64,000 nucleotides of DNA from Vagococcus jeotgali (GTDB lineage Bacteria > Bacillota > Bacilli > Lactobacillales > Vagococcaceae), in contig NZ_CP142146.1 of assembly GCF_035918315.1 (NCBI RefSeq), forward strand, positions 1,426,001 to 1,490,000, read 5' to 3'. Positions 49,418-58,865 of this stretch are shown here, in pieces (positions within the stretch are counted from its first letter, which is position 1; each line of letters begins with the position of its first letter). A model generated the notes under the pieces. That model was not told the origin of the DNA. It ran no database searches and saw nothing but the letters and a program-made list of their open reading frames with translations. Both the position numbers and the translations under genes were made by a program.

Positions 49418-49708
49418 CTAAATAACTTCAATAACTGAAAATAGCCAAGCATCAGGCTCATCTAGTAGTTTAGGATTATTTAGTGCCTCTTCATTCACAC
49501 GAACAACTTTTCCTTCTACTGGCGATTCGTACTCTACCACAGCTTTTTCTGCTTCTAACTCAATAACTGGCTCACCTAATTTGATTAATTGATCAACTTT
49601 AGGCAACATCGCAAAAGTGATACTACCTAAGTCATCTTGAGCTTGAGCTGTTAGACCAACTGTGATCACTTCTTTATCAGTTTTAAACCATAAATTTCCT
49701 TGTGACAT
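49418..49708 (-). CDS. gcvH: Short GcvH-like lipoyl protein
   Basis: The 96-residue protein has the glycine cleavage H fold (VGLTAQAQDDLGSITFAMLP) and a candidate lipoyl lysine (Lys55 in LEAEKAVVEYESPVEGKV). Standard GcvH has about 127 residues, so the first strand region and part of the C terminus are trimmed. No gcvT or gcvP is in the window. It sits 16 bases after an ArsC/Spx-like gene, the same pair as yusI-gcvH in B. subtilis, where GcvH relays lipoyl groups to E2 subunits. That relay role for PDH E2 is an inference here. Confidence 0.85.
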   Translation of the reverse strand: MSQGNLWFKTDKEVITVGLTAQAQDDLGSITFAMLPKVDQLIKLGEPVIELEAEKAVVEYESPVEGKVVRVNEEALNNPKLLDEPDAWLFSVIEVI

Positions 49709-49723
49709 GACATACCCTCCTTA

Positions 49724-50080
49724 TTATTTAAGCAATAGCTCTTCGTATTGTTCTTCTTTAAATCCTAATAAAACTTTATCTCCAACAACTAAAATTGGAC
49801 GCTTAATTAACATACCATCTACAGTTAGCCTTTGAGCTGCTTCTTCTTTTGTGAACGTGTTAACTATTTCTTTTAAATTTTGTTCTCTATAACGCCCACC
49901 ACTGGTATTAAAAAAACGACGAATTGGATAATCATTATCACTCATCCATGTTACTAATTGCTCTTTTGATGGTGGTGTTTCAATCATGTTGATGACATTA
50001 TACTCGATATGATTAACATTTAGCCAAGCTTGGGCTTTCTTACATGTTGAACATTTTGGATACCAATAAAAAGTTGTCAT
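49724..50080 (-). CDS. ArsC/Spx family protein (YusI-like)
   Basis: The 118-residue thioredoxin-fold protein has the N-terminal motif YWYPKCSTCKKAQAWL with a CxxC pair, and KRPILVVGDKVLLGFKEEQY with the ArsC-family cis-proline region. It lacks the residues that would make a confident arsenate reductase call, and arsenic genes are absent. It may be a redox-responsive Spx paralogue or a glutaredoxin-like reductase. It forms an operon with the gcvH-like gene. Confidence 0.82.
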   Translation of the reverse strand: MTTFYWYPKCSTCKKAQAWLNVNHIEYNVINMIETPPSKEQLVTWMSDNDYPIRRFFNTSGGRYREQNLKEIVNTFTKEEAAQRLTVDGMLIKRPILVVGDKVLLGFKEEQYEELLLK

Positions 50081-50234
50081 TAAATCGTCCTCATTTCTTT
50101 ATTTTCGGTTTCATGTATCAGTATATCATATTATAAAAAAAAGAATAAAAGCTTTCCTGTCATTTTTATTTTTTTATGATAAACTAGTGTGAGTTAACAT
50201 GTGTTTAACCGAATTTTGAGTAGGAGGTAGCAAT

Positions 50235-50888
50235 ATGTCTAGGTCTTCAAACAAGGAAGATTATTTAAAAGCAATTTATGAAAACGACGGCATTGATACG
50301 TTTGTATCTAACAAGGCTCTTTCCACACATCTTAAAGTCTCACCTGCTTCTGTTAGTGAAATGGTTGAAAAACTTCAAAAAGATGGTCTCATTGAATATA
50401 AACCTTATACCGGGGCAAAACTTACGGAGGATGGTTTAAAGCAAACGATTATGATTATTCGTAACCACCGTATTATTGAGACATTTTTATTTGATAAACT
50501 AGGTTATTCATTACCTGATTTACATCACTTATCAGAAGAGTTGGAACATGTTAAAGATTCTGTGTTTTTTGAGCGACTATATAATTTTTTAAACCAACCC
50601 GAAAACTGCCCTCATGGTGGTATTATCCCAACGGAAACACATTTTAGAGAACCTGCTACTATTCCATTAACTGACTTTGAAAAAGGACAAAATGTTGTCA
50701 TTAAGCGTGTTATGGATGATGTGTCGATCTTAACTTTTTTAGATTCCATTAACTTATCTATTGGTGATACAATTCATATCAATCAAGTAGATGATTTCAA
50801 TGAGTTAATTATCTTTTCAATTAATGATAATAACACACCTCATCACATCAGCTTTAAGCAAGCACAAATCATTTTTTCAAATAAATAA
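50235..50888 (+). CDS. mntR: DtxR/MntR-family metal-dependent regulator
   Basis: The 217-residue regulator has an N-terminal winged helix (EDYLKAIYENDG and LKVSPASVSEMVEKLQKDG), a dimerisation and metal-binding domain (IRNHRIIETFLFDKLGY, and CPHGGIIPTE with a likely Cys/His ligand pair) and a C-terminal SH3-like FeoA domain. Its length is that of ScaR/EfaR-type manganese regulators rather than the short Bacillus MntR. The operator upstream of efaCBA in this window fits its family. AGGAGG supports the start. It is monocistronic. Confidence 0.9.
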   Translation: MSRSSNKEDYLKAIYENDGIDTFVSNKALSTHLKVSPASVSEMVEKLQKDGLIEYKPYTGAKLTEDGLKQTIMIIRNHRIIETFLFDKLGYSLPDLHHLSEELEHVKDSVFFERLYNFLNQPENCPHGGIIPTETHFREPATIPLTDFEKGQNVVIKRVMDDVSILTFLDSINLSIGDTIHINQVDDFNELIIFSINDNNTPHHISFKQAQIIFSNK

Positions 50889-50936
50889 AAGACCGTCTAT
50901 CAAAAAATTTAAGCTTTTTTGATAGACGGTCTTTTT
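50887..50936. terminator. Bidirectional terminator after mntR
   Basis: AAAAGACCGTCTATCAAAAAA/TTTTTTGATAGACGGTCTTTT is a long perfect stem. Confidence 0.92.
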
Positions 50937-50954
50937 AATATATTCTGTTGTTAT

Positions 50955-51350
50955 TTATACGTCATCTTCTTTGTTTTCTTTTATTAATTGATTCACCATA
51001 TTATGTCTCAATTCAGATAATTCAATCTCTTTTTCCTTTAATTGAGCTTCTAAATCTTTGATTTGATAGTGACTATTAGCATCCATGTGAGCTGTTTCAT
51101 CTTGAGTGTGGTGATGTATTTTTGCTTCTAACTCTTTAATCGCTCGATTTTTTTTCCATATACTACTTGTTGTTCCAATTAAAGCAATTAAAGCCCCTAC
51201 TATGACAGATATGATGATGATTAGTACTAAAGGAACTCTTTTTTCAGCAAAAATAAAATTAATGTTAACAGGTTGGGCATTAATCACTGCAAACAACACT
51301 ACTACAAATAATAAAATCAACATAATAATTAACTTTGTTGTATTTTTCAT
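50955..51350 (-). CDS. LapA/DUF1049-domain membrane protein
   Basis: The 131-residue protein has two hydrophobic segments (about residues 5-24 and 38-60) of the LipopolysaccharideA-assembly-like DUF1049 type (AVINAQPVNINFIFAEKRVPL between them) and a cytoplasmic coiled-coil-like tail (IKELEAKIHHH and IKDLEAQLKEKEIELSEL). The second of two adjacent ATGs (51350) is five bases from GGAGG. Function is not established in Gram-positives. It lies one gene downstream of the SDR gene on the same strand. Confidence 0.78.
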   Translation of the reverse strand: MKNTTKLIIMLILLFVVVLFAVINAQPVNINFIFAEKRVPLVLIIIISVIVGALIALIGTTSSIWKKNRAIKELEAKIHHHTQDETAHMDANSHYQIKDLEAQLKEKEIELSELRHNMVNQLIKENKEDDV

Positions 51351-51363
51351 CATGACCTCCACT

Positions 51364-52158
51364 TTACTTTTTATTAAATAAACTACCTGCTAAATAATCA
51401 CCTAATTTAGGAAATAAATGATAGCCTATACTTCCCATTTCCATTATGAAAGGCGTATTTATCTCACGCTTACTTTTTCCATAAATACTCACTATTTTTC
51501 TAGCTAGATATGCAGGTTCTATCGCCATTTTTCCAATGTTTTCTAAATAATTGCCTGTTGGATCTGCTGTTTCAAAAAAATTAGTTTTAATTGGCCCTGG
51601 ATTAATCGTTGTAACTTTTATCCCTAAAGGTTTCACTTCCAAGCGAAGAGCATTGGAGAAACCAATCACAGCAAACTTACTAGCAGAATAAACACTAGAT
51701 TTTGGTGTTGCCATTTTCCCAGCTTGAGAAGCAATATTAATAATGTGTCCTGAACCTACTTTTGCCATCATTAAAGCTATATGCTGTGTTAAGGTCATTA
51801 AGCCTAATACATTAACAGACATCATTTTTTTCATATCTTCATAAGACATATCTAAAAAGTTAGTAAATAAACCTACTCCAGCATTGTTCACTAAAATATC
51901 AACATGACAGACTGTCTCTTTTACTACAGCTATGGCCTTCATCACACTATCATAATTTGAAATATCCAAAGAAATAACATATACAGGCTGTTTTGACAAA
52001 CTATGACAAACATCTGCCACTCTTTGCAATTTATTTATATTCCTAGCACACAACACTAAAGTAGCTTGTTTCTTAGCTGATTCATAGGCAATCTCTTCAC
52101 CTAAACCACTAGAAGCTCCAGTGATTAAGACAACTTTTCCTAATAATTTAGCAGACAT
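51364..52158 (-). CDS. Short-chain dehydrogenase/reductase (YqjQ-like)
   Basis: The 264-residue classical SDR has the cofactor loop TGASSGLGEEIAYE at the N terminus, NNAG in LVNNAGVGLF, and the catalytic Ser and Tyr-x3-Lys in NIASQAGKMATPKSSVYSASK. The substrate is unknown. It sits directly after rnz on the same strand (19-base gap), as yqjQ lies near rnz in B. subtilis, so the two are likely cotranscribed. Confidence 0.88.
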   Translation of the reverse strand: MSAKLLGKVVLITGASSGLGEEIAYESAKKQATLVLCARNINKLQRVADVCHSLSKQPVYVISLDISNYDSVMKAIAVVKETVCHVDILVNNAGVGLFTNFLDMSYEDMKKMMSVNVLGLMTLTQHIALMMAKVGSGHIINIASQAGKMATPKSSVYSASKFAVIGFSNALRLEVKPLGIKVTTINPGPIKTNFFETADPTGNYLENIGKMAIEPAYLARKIVSIYGKSKREINTPFIMEMGSIGYHLFPKLGDYLAGSLFNKK

Positions 52159-52177
52159 ACACTAACTAACCTCTTTC

Positions 52178-53107
52178 TCATTTTTTCAACGGAATATCAA
52201 ATGTATCAAAATCTTTTACAATCTTACTATTTGGAAAAATAGTTTGAGCTTCTTCTTCTAGCTCTAAAGCTTGTCTACCTAAATATCTTGCACTAATATG
52301 AGTTAAAAATAATTGATCCACTTCTGATTTATAAGCAACAGAAGCTGCTTGTAAACTGGTAGAATGATAATAACTTTTAGCCATTTTACTTTCACTACCA
52401 CCAAAAGTGCTCTCATGAACTAACACGTTAGCATGTTTTGACAACACAAAGCAATTAGGGTGAAGTCTAGTATCACCAAGTATAGTCACTACACGGCCCT
52501 TAATGGTATCTCCTACAAAATCTTTCCCATCAATCACACGACCATCAGCTAAAGTTACCACTTGACCACTTTTGATATCTTTATAAATTGGGCCTGGCGG
52601 TATTCCTTCTGCTTTTAATTTTTCAACATTTAATTCACCAATATGATCCTTTTCTACAACTCGGTAACCAAAGCACTCTATTCTATGATCTAAGTGCTCA
52701 CAGTAAACACTAAATGTTTGATCATCAAAAATCAAACCTGTTTCGGTTATTTCATAATAGTTAATTGGGTATTTTAAATGCGTACCTGACACTTTTAAAC
52801 TCATTTCTAAAAAATCCTTAATGCCTTTTGGACCATATATATCTAAAGCATCTTCCCCACCTTGAAATGAGCGACTACTAACTAAACCAGGTAAACCTAG
52901 TATATGATCACCATGTGAATGAGTAATAAATATCTTTGTGATTTTTCTTGGTCGAATGGTTGTTTCTAATATCTGTTGTTGAGTTCCTTCACCACAATCA
53001 AATAACCAGACTTCATTTCGCTCGTCTAGTAATTTTAATGCGATGCTTGTAACGTTTCTTTGTTTAGATGGTACGCCTGCACCTGTTCCTAAAAATTGTA
53101 ATTCCAT
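52178..53107 (-). CDS. rnz: Ribonuclease Z
   Basis: The 309-residue metallo-beta-lactamase-fold endonuclease trims tRNA 3' ends. The zinc motif [14 protein letters not shown] (about residue 63), the N-terminal [19 protein letters not shown] and the later VHESTFG and HISARYLG motifs are present. ATG 53107 gives the family's normal start and length; a 23-residue upstream extension lacks support. Cotranscription with the SDR gene is likely. Confidence 0.96.
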   Translation of the reverse strand: MELQFLGTGAGVPSKQRNVTSIALKLLDERNEVWLFDCGEGTQQQILETTIRPRKITKIFITHSHGDHILGLPGLVSSRSFQGGEDALDIYGPKGIKDFLEMSLKVSGTHLKYPINYYEITETGLIFDDQTFSVYCEHLDHRIECFGYRVVEKDHIGELNVEKLKAEGIPPGPIYKDIKSGQVVTLADGRVIDGKDFVGDTIKGRVVTILGDTRLHPNCFVLSKHANVLVHESTFGGSESKMAKSYYHSTSLQAASVAYKSEVDQLFLTHISARYLGRQALELEEEAQTIFPNSKIVKDFDTFDIPLKK

Positions 53108-53187
53108 GATTTTCCTACTTTTCTTTTTATCTTTGTCTCTTTCATCTATCTTACTATCTGTTAATGGTCTAAACAAGTTATTTTAGA

Positions 53188-53244
53188 CAAAATAAGGCAT
53201 CAAACACTTAAAGTCAGCAAATGATTATAGCGTTTGATGCCTTA
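53188..53244 (-). terminator. Terminator of obg
   Basis: AAGGCATCAAAC/GTTTGATGCCTT on the minus strand is followed by ATTTTGT; the loop is about 19 bases. Confidence 0.7.
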
Positions 53245-53273
53245 TGATGACGTTTTATAGAGTATGACGTAGC

Positions 53274-54587
53274 TTAGTCAACAAATTCAAAGACAAAATC
53301 TTTAATTCTAACTAAATCTCCATCTTTAGCTCCCATAGTTCTAAGTGTTTCATCTACACCCATACCACGTAGTTGACGAGCAAATTTCATTGTACTTTCC
53401 TCACGGTCAAAGTTAGTCATTGTAAACAGTTTTTCTAACTTATCACCTGATAAGACCCAAGTAGAATCATCATCTCTGGCAACTGTGAATTCTGGTCCTT
53501 CTTCTTGGAAGATGTAGCTAACAACATCTTCTTCCTCTTCTTCCACATACATCGGAAACTCAGGTGTTACTTCTAAAAGATCTGCTGTTGCATTTAACAA
53601 AGGATCTAAGCCTTGCTTAGTAATACCTGATACTGGGAAGATTGGTGCATCTTCATCCCACTCGTTATCTTTTAATTTTGCTAACTCTTCTTTAAAGATT
53701 TTTAAATTTTCCTCTGAGTCTGGCATATCCATTTTATTGGCTACAATAATTTGTGGACGCTCCATAAGTCTTAAGTCATAGGATTCTAACTCTTTATTGA
53801 TTAACATGTAGTCCTCAAAAGGATCGCGACCTTCCATACCACTCATATCAATCACATGTAAAATAACCCTAGTCCGCTCAATATGACGTAAAAATTGAGT
53901 ACCAAGTCCAACTCCTTCTGAAGCTCCTTCAATTAGGCCAGGTAAATCTGCCATAACAAAACTTCTACCATCAGTTGTTGTGACCATTCCTAAATTAGGG
54001 ACAATAGTCGTAAAATGATAAGCACCAATTTTAGGTCTTGCTTGAGAGACAACTGATAATAATGTTGATTTACCTACTGAAGGGAAACCAACTAAACCTA
54101 CATCAGCTAAAACTTTAAGTTCTAATTCAAGTTTTCTATCTTGTCCTGGTTCTCCGTTTTCTGAAATTTCTGGTGCTGGATTTCTAGGTGTTGCAAAACG
54201 AATATTTCCACGCCCACCACGTCCACCTTTAGCTACTAAAAGGGTTTGTCCATTTTCTAATAAATCACCTAAAATTTTTCCAGTTTCTTTATCTTTAACA
54301 GTTGTTCCTGGTGGGACACTAACATAAGTATCTTCTGCACCACGTCCGTGCATCCCCTTACTCATACCATGCTCACCTGGACTAGCTTTAAATCGGCGGT
54401 TAAATCTAAAATCCATTAAGGTACGTAATCCTTCATCGACGATTAGGAAAATATCTCCACCACGTCCACCATCTCCACCAGCTGGGCCACCATCTGGTAC
54501 ATATTTCTCTCTTCTAAAAGCTACCATGCCATCTCCACCGTTGCCGGCTTTAACATCAATGGTTACTTGATCTAAAAACATGGACAT
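53274..54587 (-). CDS. obg: GTPase Obg (CgtA)
   Basis: The 437-residue ribosome-assembly GTPase has the glycine-rich Obg fold ([20 protein letters not shown]), the G domain with P-loop [20 protein letters not shown] and NKMD, and a C-terminal OCT domain. The ATG at 54587 is favoured by GAGGTG six bases upstream over a GTG three codons earlier. It acts in 50S maturation and stress signalling. Confidence 0.96.
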   Translation of the reverse strand: MSMFLDQVTIDVKAGNGGDGMVAFRREKYVPDGGPAGGDGGRGGDIFLIVDEGLRTLMDFRFNRRFKASPGEHGMSKGMHGRGAEDTYVSVPPGTTVKDKETGKILGDLLENGQTLLVAKGGRGGRGNIRFATPRNPAPEISENGEPGQDRKLELELKVLADVGLVGFPSVGKSTLLSVVSQARPKIGAYHFTTIVPNLGMVTTTDGRSFVMADLPGLIEGASEGVGLGTQFLRHIERTRVILHVIDMSGMEGRDPFEDYMLINKELESYDLRLMERPQIIVANKMDMPDSEENLKIFKEELAKLKDNEWDEDAPIFPVSGITKQGLDPLLNATADLLEVTPEFPMYVEEEEEDVVSYIFQEEGPEFTVARDDDSTWVLSGDKLEKLFTMTNFDREESTMKFARQLRGMGVDETLRTMGAKDGDLVRIKDFVFEFVD

Positions 54588-54810
54588 ATTGCCCACCTCT
54601 TTTCTATATAAGTCTTCCCCTTATTGTATCTGTTAGTGTTTTATTTGTCTACCAACTTCTATTTTCTTCTATTTTCTTTTCTATCTATCCTAAAGCTTTG
54701 CTAAAATTCAGTTTCTATCTTACTTTTTTTATTGGCAACTGTTTTGAAGTCTGTTAGTATGATACTGATGTGACACATAAATGAATTTGATACGGAGGAA
54801 TACAACTCAA

Positions 54811-55593
54811 ATGAAAAAAAATAAATGGTTATTAATCTCAACAACACTACTGCTTTCAGTAACTCTTTTAGGTGCTTGTGGTTCTGATAAAAAAGCAAGT
54901 GATCAAACCAACAAATCTTCTGAAAAAACAGAACAAACAACAAAAACAGATGACTCAACTAAAAATAGTGAAGACAAGACTAAAAAAGAAGATATTAATA
55001 GTCTTGAGCTACCCCAGTTAAGTCAAGATGTAGCTGATAACGAAGCCTTAGTTGAAATGGTTACAACTGAAGGTTCAATGAAAATCAAATTATTCCCAAG
55101 TATCGCGCCAAAAGCAAGCGAAAACTTTTTAACTCATGCAAAAGATGGGTATTATGATGGGCTTATCTTCCACCGTGTTATTGAAAACTTCATGATTCAA
55201 GGTGGGGACCCTAATGGATCTGGTACTGGTGGTGAAAGTATTTGGGGAGAACCATTTGAAGATGAGTTTTCTAATCAACTTTATAATATAAAAGGTGCTT
55301 TATCTATGGCAAACTCCGGACCAAATACAAATGGAAGTCAATTCTTTATTGTACAAAATAATGATGACATGTCAGATGGGTTACTTAGTGAAGATGTTCC
55401 TAGTAAGATGATTGATGCTTACAAAAAAGGTGGCACTCCTCATTTAGATGGTCGCCATACTGTTTTTGGACAAGTTATTGATGGCATGGATGTGGTTGAT
55501 AAAATTGCTAGTGTCAAAGTTGGAGAAGCTGATAAACCTGTCAAAGATGTGAAGATTGAAAAGATCAATATTTTACAAGAAGCAAAAAAATAA
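54811..55593 (+). CDS. Cyclophilin-type peptidyl-prolyl isomerase lipoprotein
   Basis: The 260-residue protein starts with a lipoprotein signal ([20 protein letters not shown], lipobox GAC, Cys about 23), then a Ser/Thr/Lys-rich linker and a cyclophilin domain with [23 protein letters not shown] and NGSQFFIV. The start is set at 54811 after CGGAGGAA, ten residues after the longest reading. It probably folds exported proteins at the outer face of the membrane. Divergent from obg and monocistronic. Confidence 0.94.
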   Translation: MKKNKWLLISTTLLLSVTLLGACGSDKKASDQTNKSSEKTEQTTKTDDSTKNSEDKTKKEDINSLELPQLSQDVADNEALVEMVTTEGSMKIKLFPSIAPKASENFLTHAKDGYYDGLIFHRVIENFMIQGGDPNGSGTGGESIWGEPFEDEFSNQLYNIKGALSMANSGPNTNGSQFFIVQNNDDMSDGLLSEDVPSKMIDAYKKGGTPHLDGRHTVFGQVIDGMDVVDKIASVKVGEADKPVKDVKIEKINILQEAKK

Positions 55594-55601
55594 GACAGCT
55601 T

Positions 55602-55634
55602 GACCTCTGAACAATTTATTCAGGGGTCTTTTCA
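55602..55634 (+). terminator. Terminator of the cyclophilin gene
   Basis: GACCTCTGAA/TTCAGGGGTC is followed by TTTTC. Confidence 0.8.
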
Positions 55635-55661
55635 TGCTTATAAGTTAAAATTTTATAAGAT

Positions 55662-55775
55662 TTTATAAAAGAAGTGTCTTAGATGACACCTTTCTTATAA
55701 ACTTTGTGTATGATGTGAATGGATGATTCACAAATTAATACACATACATATAGACGCCAAAAATTGGCTATGATT
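55662..55775 (+). promoter_or_regulatory. Structured leader upstream of the lower mevalonate operon
   Basis: Three successive inverted repeats precede mvk: a 17-bp imperfect one (55662-55678 with 55685-55701, 14 matches, loop TTAGAT), a second pairing TGTGTAT..GTGAAT with ATTCAC..ATACACA (about 55705-55746), and GCCAAAAATTGGC (about 55756-55768). They could be a leader RNA or operator cluster; no known riboswitch was recognised. Confidence 0.35.
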
Positions 55776-55797
55776 AAGATAAAATGAGGACGACATA

Positions 55798-56739
55798 ATG
55801 ATACATCAACAAAAAGGAAACGGAGTGGCTAATGGTAAAATTATTTTACTAGGTGAGCATTCTGTTGTTTATGGTAAGCCGTCAATTGCTTTGCCTTTTC
55901 AAGCTGTAACAACTCAAACGCTTGTCACAACGTCACAAGAAAAAACAGAAATTCATTGCGACTTTTACCACGGTTTAATCGATGATTTACCTGAGCTGTT
56001 GGAGAGCTTGAGGGAGGTCGTTAGATTATGTTTAGTAACACTTAATCAAGAATCAACACCTATTAATATTACGATTGATAGTCAAATTCCTGCAGAGCGT
56101 GGTATGGGTTCCAGTGCTGCTGTTGCTGTGGCAACAACAAGAGCTATTTTTGATTTTTTTAAATCCCCTCTAACAGATGAGCTGTTATTAGAAATTGTTG
56201 GTATTTCTGAAAAAATTGCTCATGGTAATCCTAGCGGGCTAGATGCTCTCATGACAAGCGGTCACCGTAGCGTTTGCTTTATTAAAAACCAACCACCTAG
56301 AGACATTGAGTTAAACCTTAGTGCTTTTTTAGTCGTGGCTGATACTGGAATAACTGGGCAGACTAAAGAGGCTGTGAGTAGTCTTTCTAAAAAATTAGAG
56401 ACTTGTGAGACAGGGTACTTTCAAGATATAATAGATAAGTTAGGTCATTTAACCTATGATGGTTTATCTTACTTACAACATAACCAACCTGAAAAATTAG
56501 GTCAAGTCATGAACCAAACTCATAATTTATTGAAAGAGTTAGATATTTCTAGTCCTGAATTAGACATATTAGTTAACTCAGCACTTGATCATAATGCTCT
56601 AGGTGCTAAGTTAACAGGTGGTGGACGTGGTGGTTGCATGATTGCCCTAGCAAAAAATAAAGATGATGCCAAAAACATTGCACAAGAACTTAAACATGCT
56701 GGAGCAAAACAAACTTGGCTCTATGAAATGAGTGAATAA
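55798..56739 (+). CDS. mvk: Mevalonate kinase
   Basis: The 313-residue GHMP kinase phosphorylates mevalonate. Motif 1 GKIILLGEHSVVYGKPSIAL, the ATP loop ERGMGSSAAVAVATTR and the C-terminal LTGGGRGGCMIAL are intact. It opens the four-gene operon mvk-mvaD-pmk-fni; the next gene overlaps its last eight bases. Confidence 0.96.
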   Translation: MIHQQKGNGVANGKIILLGEHSVVYGKPSIALPFQAVTTQTLVTTSQEKTEIHCDFYHGLIDDLPELLESLREVVRLCLVTLNQESTPINITIDSQIPAERGMGSSAAVAVATTRAIFDFFKSPLTDELLLEIVGISEKIAHGNPSGLDALMTSGHRSVCFIKNQPPRDIELNLSAFLVVADTGITGQTKEAVSSLSKKLETCETGYFQDIIDKLGHLTYDGLSYLQHNQPEKLGQVMNQTHNLLKELDISSPELDILVNSALDHNALGAKLTGGGRGGCMIALAKNKDDAKNIAQELKHAGAKQTWLYEMSE

Positions 56740-57739
56740 ATTGAAAAAAATAGGTAGATGCCGGGCACATACTAATATTGCCTTAATTAAATACTGGGGC
56801 AAGAGAAATGAAGCCTTATTTTTACCCATGAATAGTAGTCTCTCACTAACCTTAGATGCTTTTTTTACAGATACTCAAGTAAAAATTGATCCAAATGCCA
56901 CAGAAGATGTCTTCTTCTTAAATGGTAAAAAACAGTCGGTTGAAGAGACACAAAAAATGTCTAAATTTCTAGACTTATTTAGAAAAGAAGCTGATATACA
57001 AGATAATATGATCATTACTAGCTTTAATCATGTTCCAACAGCAGCTGGGCTTGCCTCTTCAGCTTCTGCTTATGCTGCCTTAAGTGGTGCTTTAAACCAA
57101 GCTCTAGAATTAGACTTAGATACTAAAACACTATCTACTTTTGCAAGACGTGGTAGTGGTAGTGCAACAAGAAGTTTATATGGTGGCTTTGTTGAGTGGC
57201 AAATGGGCGTAGAAAATGATTCGACTTCAAGTTATGCTATACCTGTTGATGATGCCTCTTGGGATATTGGTATGATTGTCATCGCAGTCAATACTAGTAA
57301 GAAAAAACTCTCAAGTCGCAAGGGAATGAAAGAAACAGTAGCTACTTCCCCTTTTTACCCGGCTTGGGTTAATAGTGCAGCAGTTGATTTAAAAGAAATA
57401 AAACAAGCCATTAAAGAAAAAGACTTTATCCGTCTAGGAGAGATTACTGAATCTAATGGAATGAAGATGCATGGTAGCATGCTAGGCGCAACCCCTCCCA
57501 TTTCCTACTGGGAACCAGATAGTGTTAGAGCTATTCAAAAAGTAAAGGAAATTAGAGAAAACGGGATTCCGTGCTATATCACGATGGATGCTGGACCTAA
57601 TGTTAAGGTACTCTGTCAACAATCAGACATGCCTAATATTATGAAACAGTTACGCCACGATTTTGATGAGAGTAAAATCATCCCGTCTAAAGTTGGTTCA
57701 GGATTGACTTATTTGACTGAGGACGATTGGGATTATTAA
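56732..57739 (+). CDS. mvaD: Diphosphomevalonate decarboxylase
   Basis: The 335-residue GHMP-family enzyme makes isopentenyl diphosphate. Recognisable stretches are AHTNIALIKYWGKRNE near the N terminus, NHVPTAAGLASSASAYAAL and the catalytic-loop region DAGPNVKVL. The start is either GTG at 56732 (overlapping mvk) or TTG at 56741; neither has a strong Shine-Dalgarno, so coupling to mvk translation is likely. Confidence 0.95.
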   Translation: MNKLKKIGRCRAHTNIALIKYWGKRNEALFLPMNSSLSLTLDAFFTDTQVKIDPNATEDVFFLNGKKQSVEETQKMSKFLDLFRKEADIQDNMIITSFNHVPTAAGLASSASAYAALSGALNQALELDLDTKTLSTFARRGSGSATRSLYGGFVEWQMGVENDSTSSYAIPVDDASWDIGMIVIAVNTSKKKLSSRKGMKETVATSPFYPAWVNSAAVDLKEIKQAIKEKDFIRLGEITESNGMKMHGSMLGATPPISYWEPDSVRAIQKVKEIRENGIPCYITMDAGPNVKVLCQQSDMPNIMKQLRHDFDESKIIPSKVGSGLTYLTEDDWDY

Positions 57740-57753
57740 AAGGAGAGATATTT

Positions 57754-58863
57754 TTGATAAAAGCAAGTGCACCAGGGAAACTTTATATTGCTGGAGAATA
57801 CGCTGTGTTAGAACCAGGACAACCTGCTCTAATCGTAGCACTCGATCAATTTATAACAGTTACTCTGAAACAAGCTGATAAACAAGGTAGTATATGCTCA
57901 CGTTATTCAAATGGGATATCCATTCCTTGGACAAGGCGTAATGGTAAATTTTACATGGACCAACGCGATAACCCATTTTCATATATTGCCAGTTCTGTAA
58001 GTATTGTTGAAACGTACCTAAAAGAATTAGGTTATACTTTAAAATATTTTGATCTAACTATTGAAAGTGAATTGGATAATAAAGATGGACGTAAATACGG
58101 CTTAGGTTCAAGCGGGGCTGTTACTATAGCAACGATTAAAGCGATTTTAAAATTTTATGACATAGAATATACCGCTGAATTACTTTATAAATTAGCCGCC
58201 ATCACCCACCTATCTTTAAATAGTAATGGCTCTTTTGGTGACTTAGCTGCAAGCTCTTATGAAGGCTGGATTGCTTATTCATGCTTTGAGCGTGACTGGT
58301 TGATTAATCACTTAACACATCATACTTTGACATTTACAGAATTATTAGAAGAAACATGGCCAAAACTAATGATTGAACCTCTTGAATCCCCTGAGGATTT
58401 ACGCTTATTAATTGGCTGGACAGGCTCTCCTGCTTCTACGACACTCTTAGTTGATAGTATGCAAGACGAGCAAGATGAAATGAATGGTTTTTACCGAGAA
58501 TTTTTAACTAAGAGTCATGCTTGTGTCTCTAATTTAATTGCAGCTTTTAAAGATGGTAACATTCGAGACGTTCAAGAAGGTATTCGTTTAAATCGCTCTT
58601 TGTTACAATCTCTAGCAAATAAAAGTGGTGTTGATATTGAAACACAGGCCTTAAGAGATCTTTGTCAAATTGCTGAAGATGCTCATGGGGCGGCTAAATC
58701 TTCTGGTGCTGGTGGTGGTGATTGTGGTATTGTCATCTTTAAGCAGGAAGAAGAAATTTTACCTATGGTGTCTGCTTGGGAGAAGAAAGGTATTATGAAT
58801 TTACCTCTACAAGTTTATAAAACACCAGATATTTCTCACAAAGCTATTACTGGAGACCTATAG
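57754..58863 (+). CDS. mvaK2: Phosphomevalonate kinase
   Basis: The 369-residue GHMP kinase has ASAPGKLYIAGEYAVLEPGQ at the N terminus, the ATP loop RKYGLGSSGAVTIATIKAI and SSGAGGGDCGIVIF at the C terminus. The start is a TTG at 57754, preceded by AAAAGGAGAG and in the correct place for the family, nine codons after the longer ATG reading that overlaps mvaD. It converts phosphomevalonate to diphosphomevalonate. Confidence 0.93.
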   Translation: MIKASAPGKLYIAGEYAVLEPGQPALIVALDQFITVTLKQADKQGSICSRYSNGISIPWTRRNGKFYMDQRDNPFSYIASSVSIVETYLKELGYTLKYFDLTIESELDNKDGRKYGLGSSGAVTIATIKAILKFYDIEYTAELLYKLAAITHLSLNSNGSFGDLAASSYEGWIAYSCFERDWLINHLTHHTLTFTELLEETWPKLMIEPLESPEDLRLLIGWTGSPASTTLLVDSMQDEQDEMNGFYREFLTKSHACVSNLIAAFKDGNIRDVQEGIRLNRSLLQSLANKSGVDIETQALRDLCQIAEDAHGAAKSSGAGGGDCGIVIFKQEEEILPMVSAWEKKGIMNLPLQVYKTPDISHKAITGDL

Positions 58864-58865
58864 TT

